Shown here piece by piece: positions 1 through 7,267 of a stretch of DNA of 64,000 nt. The translations under genes and the position numbers were made by a program. The notes under the pieces are model-generated. The model did not search any database, was not told the DNA's origin, and saw only the letters and a program-made list of their open reading frames with translations. Origin of the DNA: a bacterium 1XD21-13 (GTDB lineage Bacteria; Bacillota; Clostridia; Lachnospirales; Lachnospiraceae); contig QZDX01000002.1 in NCBI GenBank assembly GCA_009917555.1, positions 124,001 through 188,000 of the forward strand. The letters are read 5' to 3'. The stretch's first letter is position 1. Each line of letters starts with the position of its first letter.

Positions 1-547
1 CCTCACTCATAGCTGCCTCCACATCCTCCGACACCTGAAAAGCCGGCATCCCATCCAAAAACTCAATCACCGTCTCATAAGCCGCCCTCTGCTCTTCTGT
101 CTCCACCGGTTCATCCAAAAATCTGGAAAAGTGCATACAGACAAACCTCCCATAATACCCCGGAAAAGCGTCAATCAACCGCTCCCCAACCGTCTCCTCC
201 ACCTCCAGATTCCGAAGCTTTGCTTCAACCTCCGAAAACTCCTTCCCCTCTGAAAGCTCCCGAAGCAGCACATCCCTCCTCACCTTCCGCCTGCTCTCCA
301 GCTCCCTACGCAAAGCCGCCCTCTGCAAAGCCTCACCTGTACCGTCCTGCAAAATCTCACGAATATCCTCCATTCCAACACCAAGCCTGCGCAAAACGCC
401 AATCCGTCTCAAAATCTCCACGTCCCCCTCCTCATAATCCCGATACCCATTCTCCAACAAAACCGGATGCACCAATCCCTTCCCCGTATAATACTCAACA
501 GCCTTCCTCGTCAAATTTGCCTGCTTGCACACCTCATGAATCAGCAT
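1..547 (-). CDS. MerR-family transcriptional regulator (partial)
   Basis: This gene is cut by the left edge of the window; 182 codons are visible from an ATG at 547. The N-terminus reads as a MerR-type winged helix: a short helix, then LTRKAVEYY where MerR proteins have the recognition helix, then a GYRDYEEGDVEIL wing and an LRRLGVGMEDI segment typical of the family. The visible remainder is a charged helical region of about 110 residues that could be dimerisation plus an effector domain; no metal-binding cysteine cluster is seen. The start is fixed by AGGAGG at 554-559, which is the end of a repeat also found upstream of trxA. The target is unknown because the upstream neighbour lies outside the window. 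Confidence 0.8.
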   Translation of the reverse strand, partial: MLIHEVCKQANLTRKAVEYYTGKGLVHPVLLENGYRDYEEGDVEILRRIGVLRRLGVGMEDIREILQDGTGEALQRAALRRELESRRKVRRDVLLRELSEGKEFSEVEAKLRNLEVEETVGERLIDAFPGYYGRFVCMHFSRFLDEPVETEEQRAAYETVIEFLDGMPAFQVSEDVEAAMSE

Positions 548-553
548 ACCTAT

Positions 554-612
554 CCTCCTATTATAGTCGCTGCGCGACGGCACTAAAGGGTATAGTCGCT
601 GTGCGACAGCTC
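554..612 (-). repeat. Interspersed repeat family B, copy 1 (carries the RBS)
   Basis: Read on the minus strand, this holds two TCGCnCAGCGA palindromic motifs separated by CTATACCCTTTAGTGCC, and it ends in AATAGGAGG, the Shine-Dalgarno sequence of the MerR-family gene. About 45 bp are nearly identical to 33652-33700, upstream of trxA. Nothing else is visible from 613 to 742. Confidence 0.75.
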
Positions 613-742
613 TAATCTGAAACAACACATATCTAAGTACTTCTGTACCCATCATAGCCCCACCCCCAAGGGGCCAGTCAAGCACTTTTTCAAATAAATT
701 CATTTTAAATAAACTCCTTAAACGAACCGCCTCTCTTGCAAG

Positions 743-783
743 CAAAAAAAGAGCCATAAACCCACCGGCCTACAGCTCTTTTA
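743..783 (-). terminator. Intrinsic terminator of the NlpC/P60 gene
   Basis: On the minus strand AAAGAGC pairs with GCTCTTT across a 20-nt loop and is followed by a run of seven T. It lies about 25 bp past the stop codon of the hydrolase gene. Confidence 0.75.
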
Positions 784-805
784 TCATTACAGATATCCCC
801 AAATT

Positions 806-1834
806 CTAATCATTAATTATCCTAGCCGCACTCACCGGACTCCGATAATACATATTAGAAATAATAATTCCCGTCCGAGAATTGCTGGCATGAACCACCT
901 GTCCATTTCCAATACACAGCGCCACATGATTAATCCGCCGTCCATTACCATAGAAGATCAAATCCCCCGGCTTAGCCTCACTCACGCTAATCTTCTTCCC
1001 ACAGCCCGCCTGCGCCCTGGAAGAATGAGGCAGAGAAATTCCAAAATTCCGGTACACAGACATGGTAAACCCGGAGCAATCTGTTCCCTTTGTCAAACTG
1101 GTACCACCCCACACGTACCGATTTCCCACATACTGCTTCGCAAACTCACAGATAGAAATCCGCACATCCGTAACGCCCTCTCCATAAAGAGCCTCCGTGA
1201 TGGTCAAAGCCGTCTTAAGCTCACTGCTTACACTGACAAACTCCGAGGCCACATAGCCTTCCTCACCGTCGATATCTACCTTAATCCACTCACCCTGCTC
1301 CTCAATCACAGCCAGCTCCTCGCCCTTGGGAACCATGGTCCAGAAATCAGCCTCTGTGCTGGGCTCCATCCGCACATAAAGGGCATCCGCATCTACCTTA
1401 GCTACCGTCTGTCCCAGCTGAAATGCCAGGTTCACTGCCTCCTCGCCGGTAAACAGGTATTCCGCCTTCACATAGCCCTCTACCTCGCCGGAAATAATAT
1501 GGGCCCATTCGCCCTCCGTCCCAAGAATCTCACAAGCCGAATCCTTCCGAAGCTTTCCTACCAGCTTGCTGTCCGTACTTGCCTCGGAACGGATATTCAA
1601 ATTGTCCTCCACATTGGCAATTCCAATATTTACATAGCCCTCCAGAGGGGTGCCTGTCCACACTACCTCCGCAGTTGCCTTTGTCTCCTCCTCCGTATTG
1701 GTGGTCTGATCAAAATTTGCCGCGATTCCTTCGTTCAAGCTCTCTCCCAGACCTGCGGCCTCCGTCCGAATACCGGTTGCTGCCATCAGCACCGCTCCCA
1801 ATAGTATTCCTGCCGCTATTCCACCTCTATACAT
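806..1834 (-). CDS. Secreted SH3 - NlpC/P60 cell-wall hydrolase
   Basis: This is a predicted secreted peptidoglycan endopeptidase of 342 residues. A hydrophobic N-terminal segment (about residues 5-22) serves as signal peptide or anchor. Two bacterial SH3-like domains follow, at about 70-125 and 143-200, and then an NlpC/P60 domain from about 222 to the end. The catalytic set is visible: Cys253 in TDCSGFT, His303 in RINHVALC and His315 in VVHASN. An ATG 13 codons upstream is in frame, but those codons translate a repeat (1841-1864) that supplies TGGAGG before the ATG at 1834, so I prefer 1834. It probably cleaves peptide stems (gamma-D-Glu-diamino acid bonds are the family norm) in wall turnover. 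It is monocistronic, with its own promoter and terminator. Confidence 0.88.
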   Translation of the reverse strand: MYRGGIAAGILLGAVLMAATGIRTEAAGLGESLNEGIAANFDQTTNTEEETKATAEVVWTGTPLEGYVNIGIANVEDNLNIRSEASTDSKLVGKLRKDSACEILGTEGEWAHIISGEVEGYVKAEYLFTGEEAVNLAFQLGQTVAKVDADALYVRMEPSTEADFWTMVPKGEELAVIEEQGEWIKVDIDGEEGYVASEFVSVSSELKTALTITEALYGEGVTDVRISICEFAKQYVGNRYVWGGTSLTKGTDCSGFTMSVYRNFGISLPHSSRAQAGCGKKISVSEAKPGDLIFYGNGRRINHVALCIGNGQVVHASNSRTGIIISNMYYRSPVSAARIIND

Positions 1835-1840
1835 AAAGTG

Positions 1841-1864
1841 CCTCCATTCCAGTTCCGTAATATT
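1841..1864 (-). repeat. Family A repeat remnant at the RBS
   Basis: On the minus strand it reads AATATTACGGAACTGGAATGGAGG and so on; the ACGGAACTGGAAT core is shared with five other sites in the window (18922, 24525, 29735, 32676 and 51921). It ends in the Shine-Dalgarno sequence of the NlpC/P60 gene. Confidence 0.65.
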
Positions 1865-1902
1865 CCGTCTCATTTATTACAAATTTATTAAATTTCTATT
1901 AC

Positions 1903-1931
1903 ATAATATCGAAACTATCGAAATTTGTCAA
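1903..1931 (-). promoter_or_regulatory. Sigma-A-type promoter of the NlpC/P60 gene
   Basis: TTGACA (1926-1931, minus) and TATTAT (1903-1908) are separated by exactly 17 bp. The spacer contains a direct repeat TTTCGATA-G-TTTCGATA, which could be a regulator site. Confidence 0.75.
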
Positions 1932-1973
1932 GCCCTGTTTTTATCTCCACCAGCAAACCAGCCGCAAGCAAGC

Positions 1974-2486
1974 TCATTTCCTCCGTTTTCTGCGTCCTGC
2001 CCTACGGACGAGCCTCTGCAATTCCTCCCGATCCCAGAGCTCCACTCCTATCTCGTCCCCAAGCTCCAGTGCAGATGGGAAAAAATAGTTGTTGGTAAGA
2101 ACCACCGGCACCTCACAGCCATAAAACTTTGCCCCCGCATAAGCCTCCTGGACCGCCTTGTTGGGAATTTTTGAGGTATAATGCTTGCACTGAACGGCAT
2201 AGGACACCCCGTCCCTCTGGGCCAGAATATCCACCCCCTGGTCACCGCTTCCTCTGGTTACCTCCACATGGATAAAGCCGTTCCTGGCCAAAAGCTCCGC
2301 CACATACTCCTCAAATTCCCAGCCGTCCATCCGGTCAAAATCCATTCTTCGGAACCGGCGTTGCTCCCCCATTTTCCGAAAAATCCATCTCAAAAAACGA
2401 AGCAGCATCTTAAAGGGCCAGAAGAAAGCCCGAAGCAGAAACAGCAAAGGTGCCGCAATCAAATAGTAAAAAAGCTTTAACAGCAT
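1974..2486 (-). CDS. Membrane-anchored Mrr-like restriction endonuclease domain protein
   Basis: This 170-residue protein has two parts. Residues 1-38 are hydrophobic with interspersed basic residues and look like one or two membrane segments. Residues 48-158 form an Mrr-cat type PD-(D/E)xK nuclease fold, with Glu58/59, Asp86 in SGDQGVDIL and Gln99-x-Lys101 in AVQCKHY; the D...QxK signature is typical of Mrr. The C-terminus is strongly basic (RRAGRRKRRK). No methylase or other restriction subunit is adjacent. The anchored form could act on incoming DNA at the membrane, which is inference. The family (DNA cleavage, often of modified DNA) is fairly secure; the substrate is unknown. Confidence 0.8.
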   Translation of the reverse strand: MLLKLFYYLIAAPLLFLLRAFFWPFKMLLRFLRWIFRKMGEQRRFRRMDFDRMDGWEFEEYVAELLARNGFIHVEVTRGSGDQGVDILAQRDGVSYAVQCKHYTSKIPNKAVQEAYAGAKFYGCEVPVVLTNNYFFPSALELGDEIGVELWDREELQRLVRRAGRRKRRK

Positions 2487-2629
2487 AAATTGCTCCTCTT
2501 ACACAAACAGAACCACTGCCGGATAAAAAACATTTTTCTCATCCTGGCAGCAGTTCTATTCATTCTATATTACTCTCTTCATTCATAATTACCTTAAAAT
2601 GCAGATACATCATCAAGGCAATGCAATCT

Positions 2630-4249
2630 TTATTCATCCAGAATCGCAAATGCAATATTGGTCGCATGGTCCGCCACACGCTCTAAGCCGGAACAGATAT
2701 CCGAAAAAATCATGCCTGACGCCGGCGTGCACTCGTTTCTAGTCAGGCGATCCACGTGAGACTGCTGAAGCTGTTTCTCCAGAATGTCCACCTGATTCTC
2801 AATCTGGGTAATCTCCTCCACATGCTCCCGGTTATTGTGGGAAAAGGTGTCCAGAGAGTACTGTAAAATCTTATTTACCAGCTCCATCATCTCGCCCAGC
2901 TCATGCTGTGCCTGCTTGCTGAAGTTTATATTCTTCTCAATGCGCTGCTTTGCGGAATCCGCCACATTTTCCGCATGATCACCGATACGCTCAATGTCAT
3001 TTACCACATGGAAGAGGCCGCCGATGCTCTTGGCATCATCCACCGGCAGGGTGGACTGGTTGATCTTCACCAGATAATCGGTAATGGCATGGTTGAGGAA
3101 ATTGATATTTTCCTCCACATGGTATACCTCCTCTATGTCCTCCCCGTCCAGGGTAATGAGGGCATTCATGGCACGGTTCAGATTGTTATAGGCAAGCTGG
3201 CCCATGCGCTCCAGCTCCTTGGTCACCTCTACCACTGCCGTAGCAGGGGAAAATACATTCTTGGCTCCAATATACACCAGCTCGAAGTCCTTCTCGTCGT
3301 CGCTCTCGCTTCCCGGCACCAGAAGATAGGTCAGCTTCACAATCACGCCCGCTAGCGGGAAGAGGACAATCACCTGGAAGATCTTGAAGATCGTGTGGGC
3401 ATTTGCCACTGCACGCCCGATATTTCCGCCGGAAATCTGCATAAAGAAGCTTTCCATCCAGCCGGAGGCAAAGGCCAGGACAACTACCATGAGAAGGGTC
3501 CCGAATACATTAAACAGGAAATGGATCAGCGATGCCCGCTTTGCGTCTTTCTTTCCGCTTAAGCCTGCCAGAAGTGCCGAGGTACAGGCGCCGATATTAC
3601 AGCCCAAAATGATGTAGAAGCAGATGCCAAGCTCCAAAAGTCCCTGCTGTGCCATCAAAAGCACAATGCTGACGGTTACGGAGGAGCTCTGCACAATGGC
3701 TGTCACAATAAATCCCATTAATACAGCCAGAATGGGATTGGACAGGGAGCCAAGGGCATCCACTATCAGGGGAGAATCATGAAGGGAGGACATGCTGCCG
3801 GACATCCCGCTCAGTCCCATAAAGAGCACGCCGAAGCCCAAGACTACCTCGCCGATCTTTTTTACCATAGGCTTTTTGCAGAACATGACCATGATCACGC
3901 CGGCCATCAGAAAGACCGGGGCTACCTCCGAGAGATTAAAGGCTACCAGCTGTGAGGTAATGGTGGTACCGATGTTGGCTCCCATGATCACGCCGGCTGC
4001 CTGGTACAAGGTCATAAGGCCGGAGTTTACGAAGCTGACTACCATTACGGTGGTGGCGCTGGAGGACTGGATCACCGCACAGAATACGATACCGACCAGC
4101 ATTCCGATAAAGCGGTTTTTGGTAAAAAATTCTAGTATCCCTCTGAGCTTTGCGCCTGCCGCTTTTTCCAGGCCGTCGCTCATAAGCTTCATTCCATAAA
4201 GGAACAGTCCTAAACCTCCGATCAATCCCAGAATGATTGAATAATCCAT
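2630..4249 (-). CDS. Na+/phosphate cotransporter family protein with PhoU domain
   Basis: This 539-residue protein belongs to the NptA/PNaS family. The membrane half (about 1-330) carries two inverted copies of the family signature, QSSSATT at 61-67 and VQSSSVTVS near 187, which form the Na+/Pi binding core. The C-terminal half (about 340-535) is helical and PhoU-like, with the pattern ERIGDHAEN followed by a second ERVADHATN. It likely imports phosphate with Na+, or exports it, under control of the cytoplasmic PhoU-like domain. The length is standard. The gene stands alone; upstream lie 11-bp-spaced hexamers resembling a PhoP box. Confidence 0.9.
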   Translation of the reverse strand: MDYSIILGLIGGLGLFLYGMKLMSDGLEKAAGAKLRGILEFFTKNRFIGMLVGIVFCAVIQSSSATTVMVVSFVNSGLMTLYQAAGVIMGANIGTTITSQLVAFNLSEVAPVFLMAGVIMVMFCKKPMVKKIGEVVLGFGVLFMGLSGMSGSMSSLHDSPLIVDALGSLSNPILAVLMGFIVTAIVQSSSVTVSIVLLMAQQGLLELGICFYIILGCNIGACTSALLAGLSGKKDAKRASLIHFLFNVFGTLLMVVVLAFASGWMESFFMQISGGNIGRAVANAHTIFKIFQVIVLFPLAGVIVKLTYLLVPGSESDDEKDFELVYIGAKNVFSPATAVVEVTKELERMGQLAYNNLNRAMNALITLDGEDIEEVYHVEENINFLNHAITDYLVKINQSTLPVDDAKSIGGLFHVVNDIERIGDHAENVADSAKQRIEKNINFSKQAQHELGEMMELVNKILQYSLDTFSHNNREHVEEITQIENQVDILEKQLQQSHVDRLTRNECTPASGMIFSDICSGLERVADHATNIAFAILDE

Positions 4250-4293
4250 GGCTTTCTCCTTTGTATCCCTCTTATTTTAGGCTTCACGATTAT

Positions 4294-4332
4294 TTCATAA
4301 ATTCTTCATATATACTTTAATATAAATTCATA
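4294..4332. promoter_or_regulatory. Candidate Pho box: 11-bp phased hexamers
   Basis: On the plus strand, TTCATA occurs at 4294, 4305 and 4327, with a degenerate TTTAAT at the intervening 4316 position, so all sites sit on an 11-bp period. Phased TT(C/A/T)A(C/T)A repeats are the known PhoP-box architecture in Bacillus. The array lies 45-83 bp upstream of the Na/Pi transporter start. The region is AT-rich, so chance phasing is possible. Confidence 0.45.
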
Positions 4333-4395
4333 AATACTGCAAGTAGATTCTGAAAAGAAAGGGGGGTGATGGGTTGATCGCTTGATGGGACGGAC

Positions 4396-4474
4396 GCTTA
4401 CAGGAAAAAAGAATCCTTCTGACCTGCTCCGCAAGCTAACACGCCTGTCAGAAGGATTCTTTTTTCCTGTAAGC
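4396..4474. repeat. Long perfect hairpin, family C copy 1
   Basis: Perfect 28-bp arms (4396-4423 and 4447-4474) flank a 23-nt loop beginning CTGCTCCGC and ending GCTAACACGCCT. The loop ends and the outer flanks (ACGGACG before, CTGGTT after) recur at 45255-45357 although the arms differ. There is no T-run, so it is not an ordinary terminator. The rest of the 340-bp gap (4333-4395, 4475-4589) shows nothing further. Confidence 0.8.
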
Positions 4475-4589
4475 TGGTTGTGGCTTCGTACATTTAAGAA
4501 CGAGTAGTTGGTCTTTTATTTGCTCCTTTGTAGGCTCTTTCCGTGAATTTGAGGGTTGAGCATTTGGGCTGGAAAGATACATTTGTTTT

Positions 4590-6092
4590 CTACGGTCTGT
4601 ACTGCTCCTGGATGGATTTTATTTGGCCGTCTTCCAGGTCGATTAGCCAGAGAATGGGATATTCCATTTCTCTTAAGCAGGCTTCAAATTCTTCTCTGAT
4701 GAGGTCTTTGGGCGGGCCCTGGTGATTTTCCAGGGAGGAATAGGTACATTCTGGGTGGATGGTGTAGGTCAAGGCTTCGCCTGGAGCGTCTACTACCTCA
4801 AAGCCTGCGTCCTCGTCGTACTCTGGCTTCCAGTCCGGGCTTTTGGGTGTTGCCCATATCTGGCGGTCTATGGTAAGAGTGTCTTTGCTGTATTCTCTGA
4901 CATAGCCGTATATTTGTCCGTTCTGAGGCATGTCACTCACGGACTGGTTATCTTGGGTTGGTTGGTTTTCAGTCTCCTGGTTCTCTTCTGTATCTTGCTT
5001 TTGGGCATAGGTGTCTGTTTCCTCTGTCTGCTCTGGTATGGATTTTCCGCTTTCCTTTGCTGTGGAGCAGCCTATCGTTGCTCCAAGAGTGACGGTCAGA
5101 ACCAGAACGCACAGGAAGATGGCGGCGCCATTTTTCTTTTTTCTTTTGTTTAATATGTTTTTAAAACGCTTTTTCATGCTCTGCTTTCCTCCGTAAAATT
5201 CTGTGGAAAAACGGGTTTTCTGTGTGCATCCTCTGCAAAGCAGGGACAGCAGGACCTCTGTGTACGCTTTCCGCTGATGATAGTCTGCGCCCTCTATGAC
5301 TCTCTCGTCACAGGACAGTTCCATGTCCAGCACTGCTTCTTTTTGCATGAGCCAGATCAGGGGATTAAACCAGTGAATCCCGTTTGCTGCGGCAAGAAGC
5401 AGCTTCACGAATACATCTTTTCGTTTTAGATGTACCAGCTCATGTCTGAAAATGAAGGAAAGCTCTTCTTCGGAATAGGACGCCTTTGGCAATATTAAAA
5501 TGGGGTTTAAAAAGCCGGTCAGCATGGGGCTGGGCGCCTGGGTGAATTCCACTACCTGTACTGTTGATTTTATGTGCAATTCACGCTTTTGACTGGAAAG
5601 CTGACGTAAAATGGCGGAATTTTTCAGAATGGTTCCCCTTTTTCTTACCTGGCTTTTGTAGTGGAAATAGCTGATCAGATGAATGGAGAGAAAGGCAAGG
5701 CTGCCGAGCATCCACACTATGGCTATAAGGTCCAGGGGCGTTATCTGAATGCCGCCCTTTTTCGACTGTGTCTGGATTGGAGCTGTCATCTGTGCCGGAA
5801 GCTCCAAAATCATACCGACGCTAGTCTTTTTCTCCGGCAAAGGGGCTTGATGATTTTTCCGGTCTTCCATGGAATTTTGGGTACTTGTGTGCTGTAATGC
5901 ATGGAGCAGGGTTATCCCGTCCGCTCCCCGGAAAGGAATCAGGAGGCGCAGCGCCAGGAAGATCCAGATCCAATAGCTCCATTTGGAGCCGTAGCGCTTT
6001 GTGAAAAGGGGGGACAGCAGGAGCATTAGAAGGACGATCAGGCTGACGGATAGGGAAATCTCTGCAACGGATAGAAATAAATTGGTTATCAT
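4590..6092 (-). CDS. BlaR1/MecR1-like M56 antirepressor with unusual C-terminal domain
   Basis: This 500-residue membrane sensor-protease is partner of the BlaI-like repressor encoded just upstream. Transmembrane segments lie at about 4-30, 37-53, 118-142 and 323-341. The M56 zinc-metalloprotease site is HELVH at 217-221, with a third ligand probably Glu258 in LDMELSCDE. In BlaR1 the extracellular end is a penicillin-binding domain; here it is an acidic Gln/Glu linker (about 345-385) and a domain of about 115 residues (385-500) with no SxxK/SxN/KTG motifs that I can see, so the signal is probably not a beta-lactam. Its ATG overlaps the repressor stop codon (ATGA), implying translational coupling. 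Confidence 0.85.
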   Translation of the reverse strand: MITNLFLSVAEISLSVSLIVLLMLLLSPLFTKRYGSKWSYWIWIFLALRLLIPFRGADGITLLHALQHTSTQNSMEDRKNHQAPLPEKKTSVGMILELPAQMTAPIQTQSKKGGIQITPLDLIAIVWMLGSLAFLSIHLISYFHYKSQVRKRGTILKNSAILRQLSSQKRELHIKSTVQVVEFTQAPSPMLTGFLNPILILPKASYSEEELSFIFRHELVHLKRKDVFVKLLLAAANGIHWFNPLIWLMQKEAVLDMELSCDERVIEGADYHQRKAYTEVLLSLLCRGCTQKTRFSTEFYGGKQSMKKRFKNILNKRKKKNGAAIFLCVLVLTVTLGATIGCSTAKESGKSIPEQTEETDTYAQKQDTEENQETENQPTQDNQSVSDMPQNGQIYGYVREYSKDTLTIDRQIWATPKSPDWKPEYDEDAGFEVVDAPGEALTYTIHPECTYSSLENHQGPPKDLIREEFEACLREMEYPILWLIDLEDGQIKSIQEQYRP

Positions 6093-6523
6093 TGGCCCTC
6101 CTCCCCTAAATACTCTCCTTTGGAATATGTTGTTTTGGATTGCTCTGCTTCTATTTGATCCAGGAATTCACGCAGTTCTTCCACGTCGGAGACTTTCAGC
6201 GCCTGGCTGCCGTACAGGGTTGCCACCATGTTCTTCAGGGAATTGTTGTACAGCTTCTCAAGAAAATGCCTGCTTGCCCTGGTCTTATAATCATCTTCCG
6301 AAATGATTGCGGTATACAGGTTGCTTCCTGTGGAACGATCACAGATCACAAATTCCTTCTTTTCCAGCCGTGTTAAGGAGGTCATCAAGGTGGAAAGCTG
6401 CCACCCTCTCAAGCCCTGCAGCTCCTTTAAAATGTAATTGGACGTAACGGGATTCTGGCTGTGCCAAATCACCTGCATGATCTCCAGCTCTGCCTCTCCC
6501 AGTTTTTTTGAGGTGTGGTTCAT
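6089..6523 (-). CDS. BlaI/MecI/CopY-family repressor
   Basis: This 144-residue winged-helix repressor is the first gene of the pair with the M56 protease. The N-terminus (about 5-75) matches the Penicillinase_R pattern: LGEAELEIMQVIWHS, then a helix-turn-helix with LSTLMTSLTRLEKKEF as the recognition region. The C-terminal 60 residues are helical and serve dimerisation. By analogy with BlaI, the partner protease inactivates it when a signal is sensed. Its own promoter overlaps two TACAnnTGTA sites, which strongly suggests autorepression. The length is close to the family norm. Confidence 0.9.
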   Translation of the reverse strand: MNHTSKKLGEAELEIMQVIWHSQNPVTSNYILKELQGLRGWQLSTLMTSLTRLEKKEFVICDRSTGSNLYTAIISEDDYKTRASRHFLEKLYNNSLKNMVATLYGSQALKVSDVEELREFLDQIEAEQSKTTYSKGEYLGEEGQ

Positions 6524-6544
6524 GGATATTGTTTCTCCTTGTTA

Positions 6545-6574
6545 TACAACTGTATAATTTATTATACAGTTGTA
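6545..6574. promoter_or_regulatory. Twin BlaI/CopY-type operator
   Basis: TACAACTGTA at 6545-6554 and TACAGTTGTA at 6565-6574 both fit the TACAnnTGTA consensus of the MecI/BlaI/CopY family. They are inverted with respect to each other and 20 bp apart centre to centre, so on the same DNA face. One lies within the promoter spacer, the other just downstream of the -10. Confidence 0.85.
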
Positions 6575-6589
6575 TAATTACTCTGTCAA
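6561..6589 (-). promoter_or_regulatory. Promoter of the blaI-blaR-like pair
   Basis: TTGACA (6584-6589, minus) and TATAAT (6561-6566) are separated by 17 bp, a full-consensus promoter. A strong promoter covered by operators fits a tightly repressed operon. Confidence 0.88.
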
Positions 6590-6652
6590 GGGATTTGCTC
6601 TCAAAAAATTTTCATTTTTAGATAGTGAAGTACCTGGCTTGTCTGCAGGCAC

Positions 6653-6690
6653 AAAAAATCCCCTTATATTTTGCATATAAGGAGATTTTT
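6653..6690 (-). terminator. Bidirectional-type terminator after the coiled-coil gene
   Basis: A 14-16 bp stem, AAAATCnCCTTATAT pairing with its complement, has A- and T-runs on both sides. It lies about 48 bp past the stop codon of the gene at 6738-7121. Confidence 0.7.
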
Positions 6691-6737
6691 CATAGCTTTC
6701 TTCAACCTTTATCTATATGTAAAATTGCCGGCTGCTG

Positions 6738-7121
6738 TTATGCTGTTGCGGCAAGACTTTCTTTGATTTTACGGATTTCGTCTTCCAACATGTTTGTGCG
6801 AACATAATACAATTCTCTCGCCTGTTCGCCTTTCAAAGCTTCATCAAGCTTTCGGCTTAGATCCAGGTGACCTTCTGCCACAAGGCGAATATTCCTGTCG
6901 ATTACATTTTCAAGATGTATTTCAATACCACTGACCTTTCTATCAAGCCTTTGTACATCATCCTTCAAACCTGATACATCTTCTTTCAAAACCGATACAT
7001 CCTCTTTCAGAACCGACACATCGCCCTTCAGAACCGACACATCGCCCTTCAGAACCGACACATCGCCTTTCACCCCCTGCAGCTCGGCTAAAATAAGATC
7101 CAATTTCTGACTGTCCGTCAT
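6738..7121 (-). CDS. Small coiled-coil protein with tandem heptads
   Basis: This 127-residue protein has no family that I can name. Residues about 14-60 contain five to six near-identical heptads of the form LKGDVSV or LKEDVSV, a textbook coiled coil; residues 60-127 stay helical and charged (LDRKVSGIEIHLE, then LEDEIRKIKESL). There is no signal peptide or membrane segment. The heptads are encoded by nearly identical 21-bp DNA repeats, so the copy number could change by slippage. The start has a good RBS (AAAGGAGG), and the gene has its own promoter and terminator. It is probably a cytoplasmic oligomerising or scaffold protein. Confidence 0.75.
   Translation of the reverse strand: MTDSQKLDLILAELQGVKGDVSVLKGDVSVLKGDVSVLKEDVSVLKEDVSGLKDDVQRLDRKVSGIEIHLENVIDRNIRLVAEGHLDLSRKLDEALKGEQARELYYVRTNMLEDEIRKIKESLAATA
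6965..7075 (-). repeat. Tandem 21-bp repeats inside the coiled-coil gene
   Basis: About five units related to AACCGACACATCGCCCTTCAG (plus strand) encode the heptads; several adjacent units differ by only one to three bases. Confidence 0.75.
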
Positions 7122-7164
7122 ACTTGTCCTCCTTTCTTCCCGATTCCTTCTATAAGGTAAAACA

Positions 7165-7193
7165 AGTATAACATGGACCCGCCTGCATGTCTA
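7165..7193 (-). promoter_or_regulatory. Promoter of the coiled-coil gene
   Basis: TAGACA (7188-7193, minus), a 17-bp spacer and TATACT (7165-7170) lie 44 bp upstream of the start codon. Confidence 0.6.
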
Positions 7194-7267
7194 TGCTCCG
7201 ATTCTGTTTTTTCCGACATTTTTTTCGACCTTATTCGACATTACCTCGTCTCACTTTTCAGCCTTCT

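Noticed and set aside
890-1804. 304-codon plus-strand open frame opposite the NlpC/P60 gene
   Set aside because: Antisense shadow; the minus-strand frame has a complete domain set, promoter and terminator.
4396-4474. Integron attC site
   Set aside because: The GCTAAC in the loop does not fit the RYYYAAC core, both arms are perfect complements, and there is no integrase.
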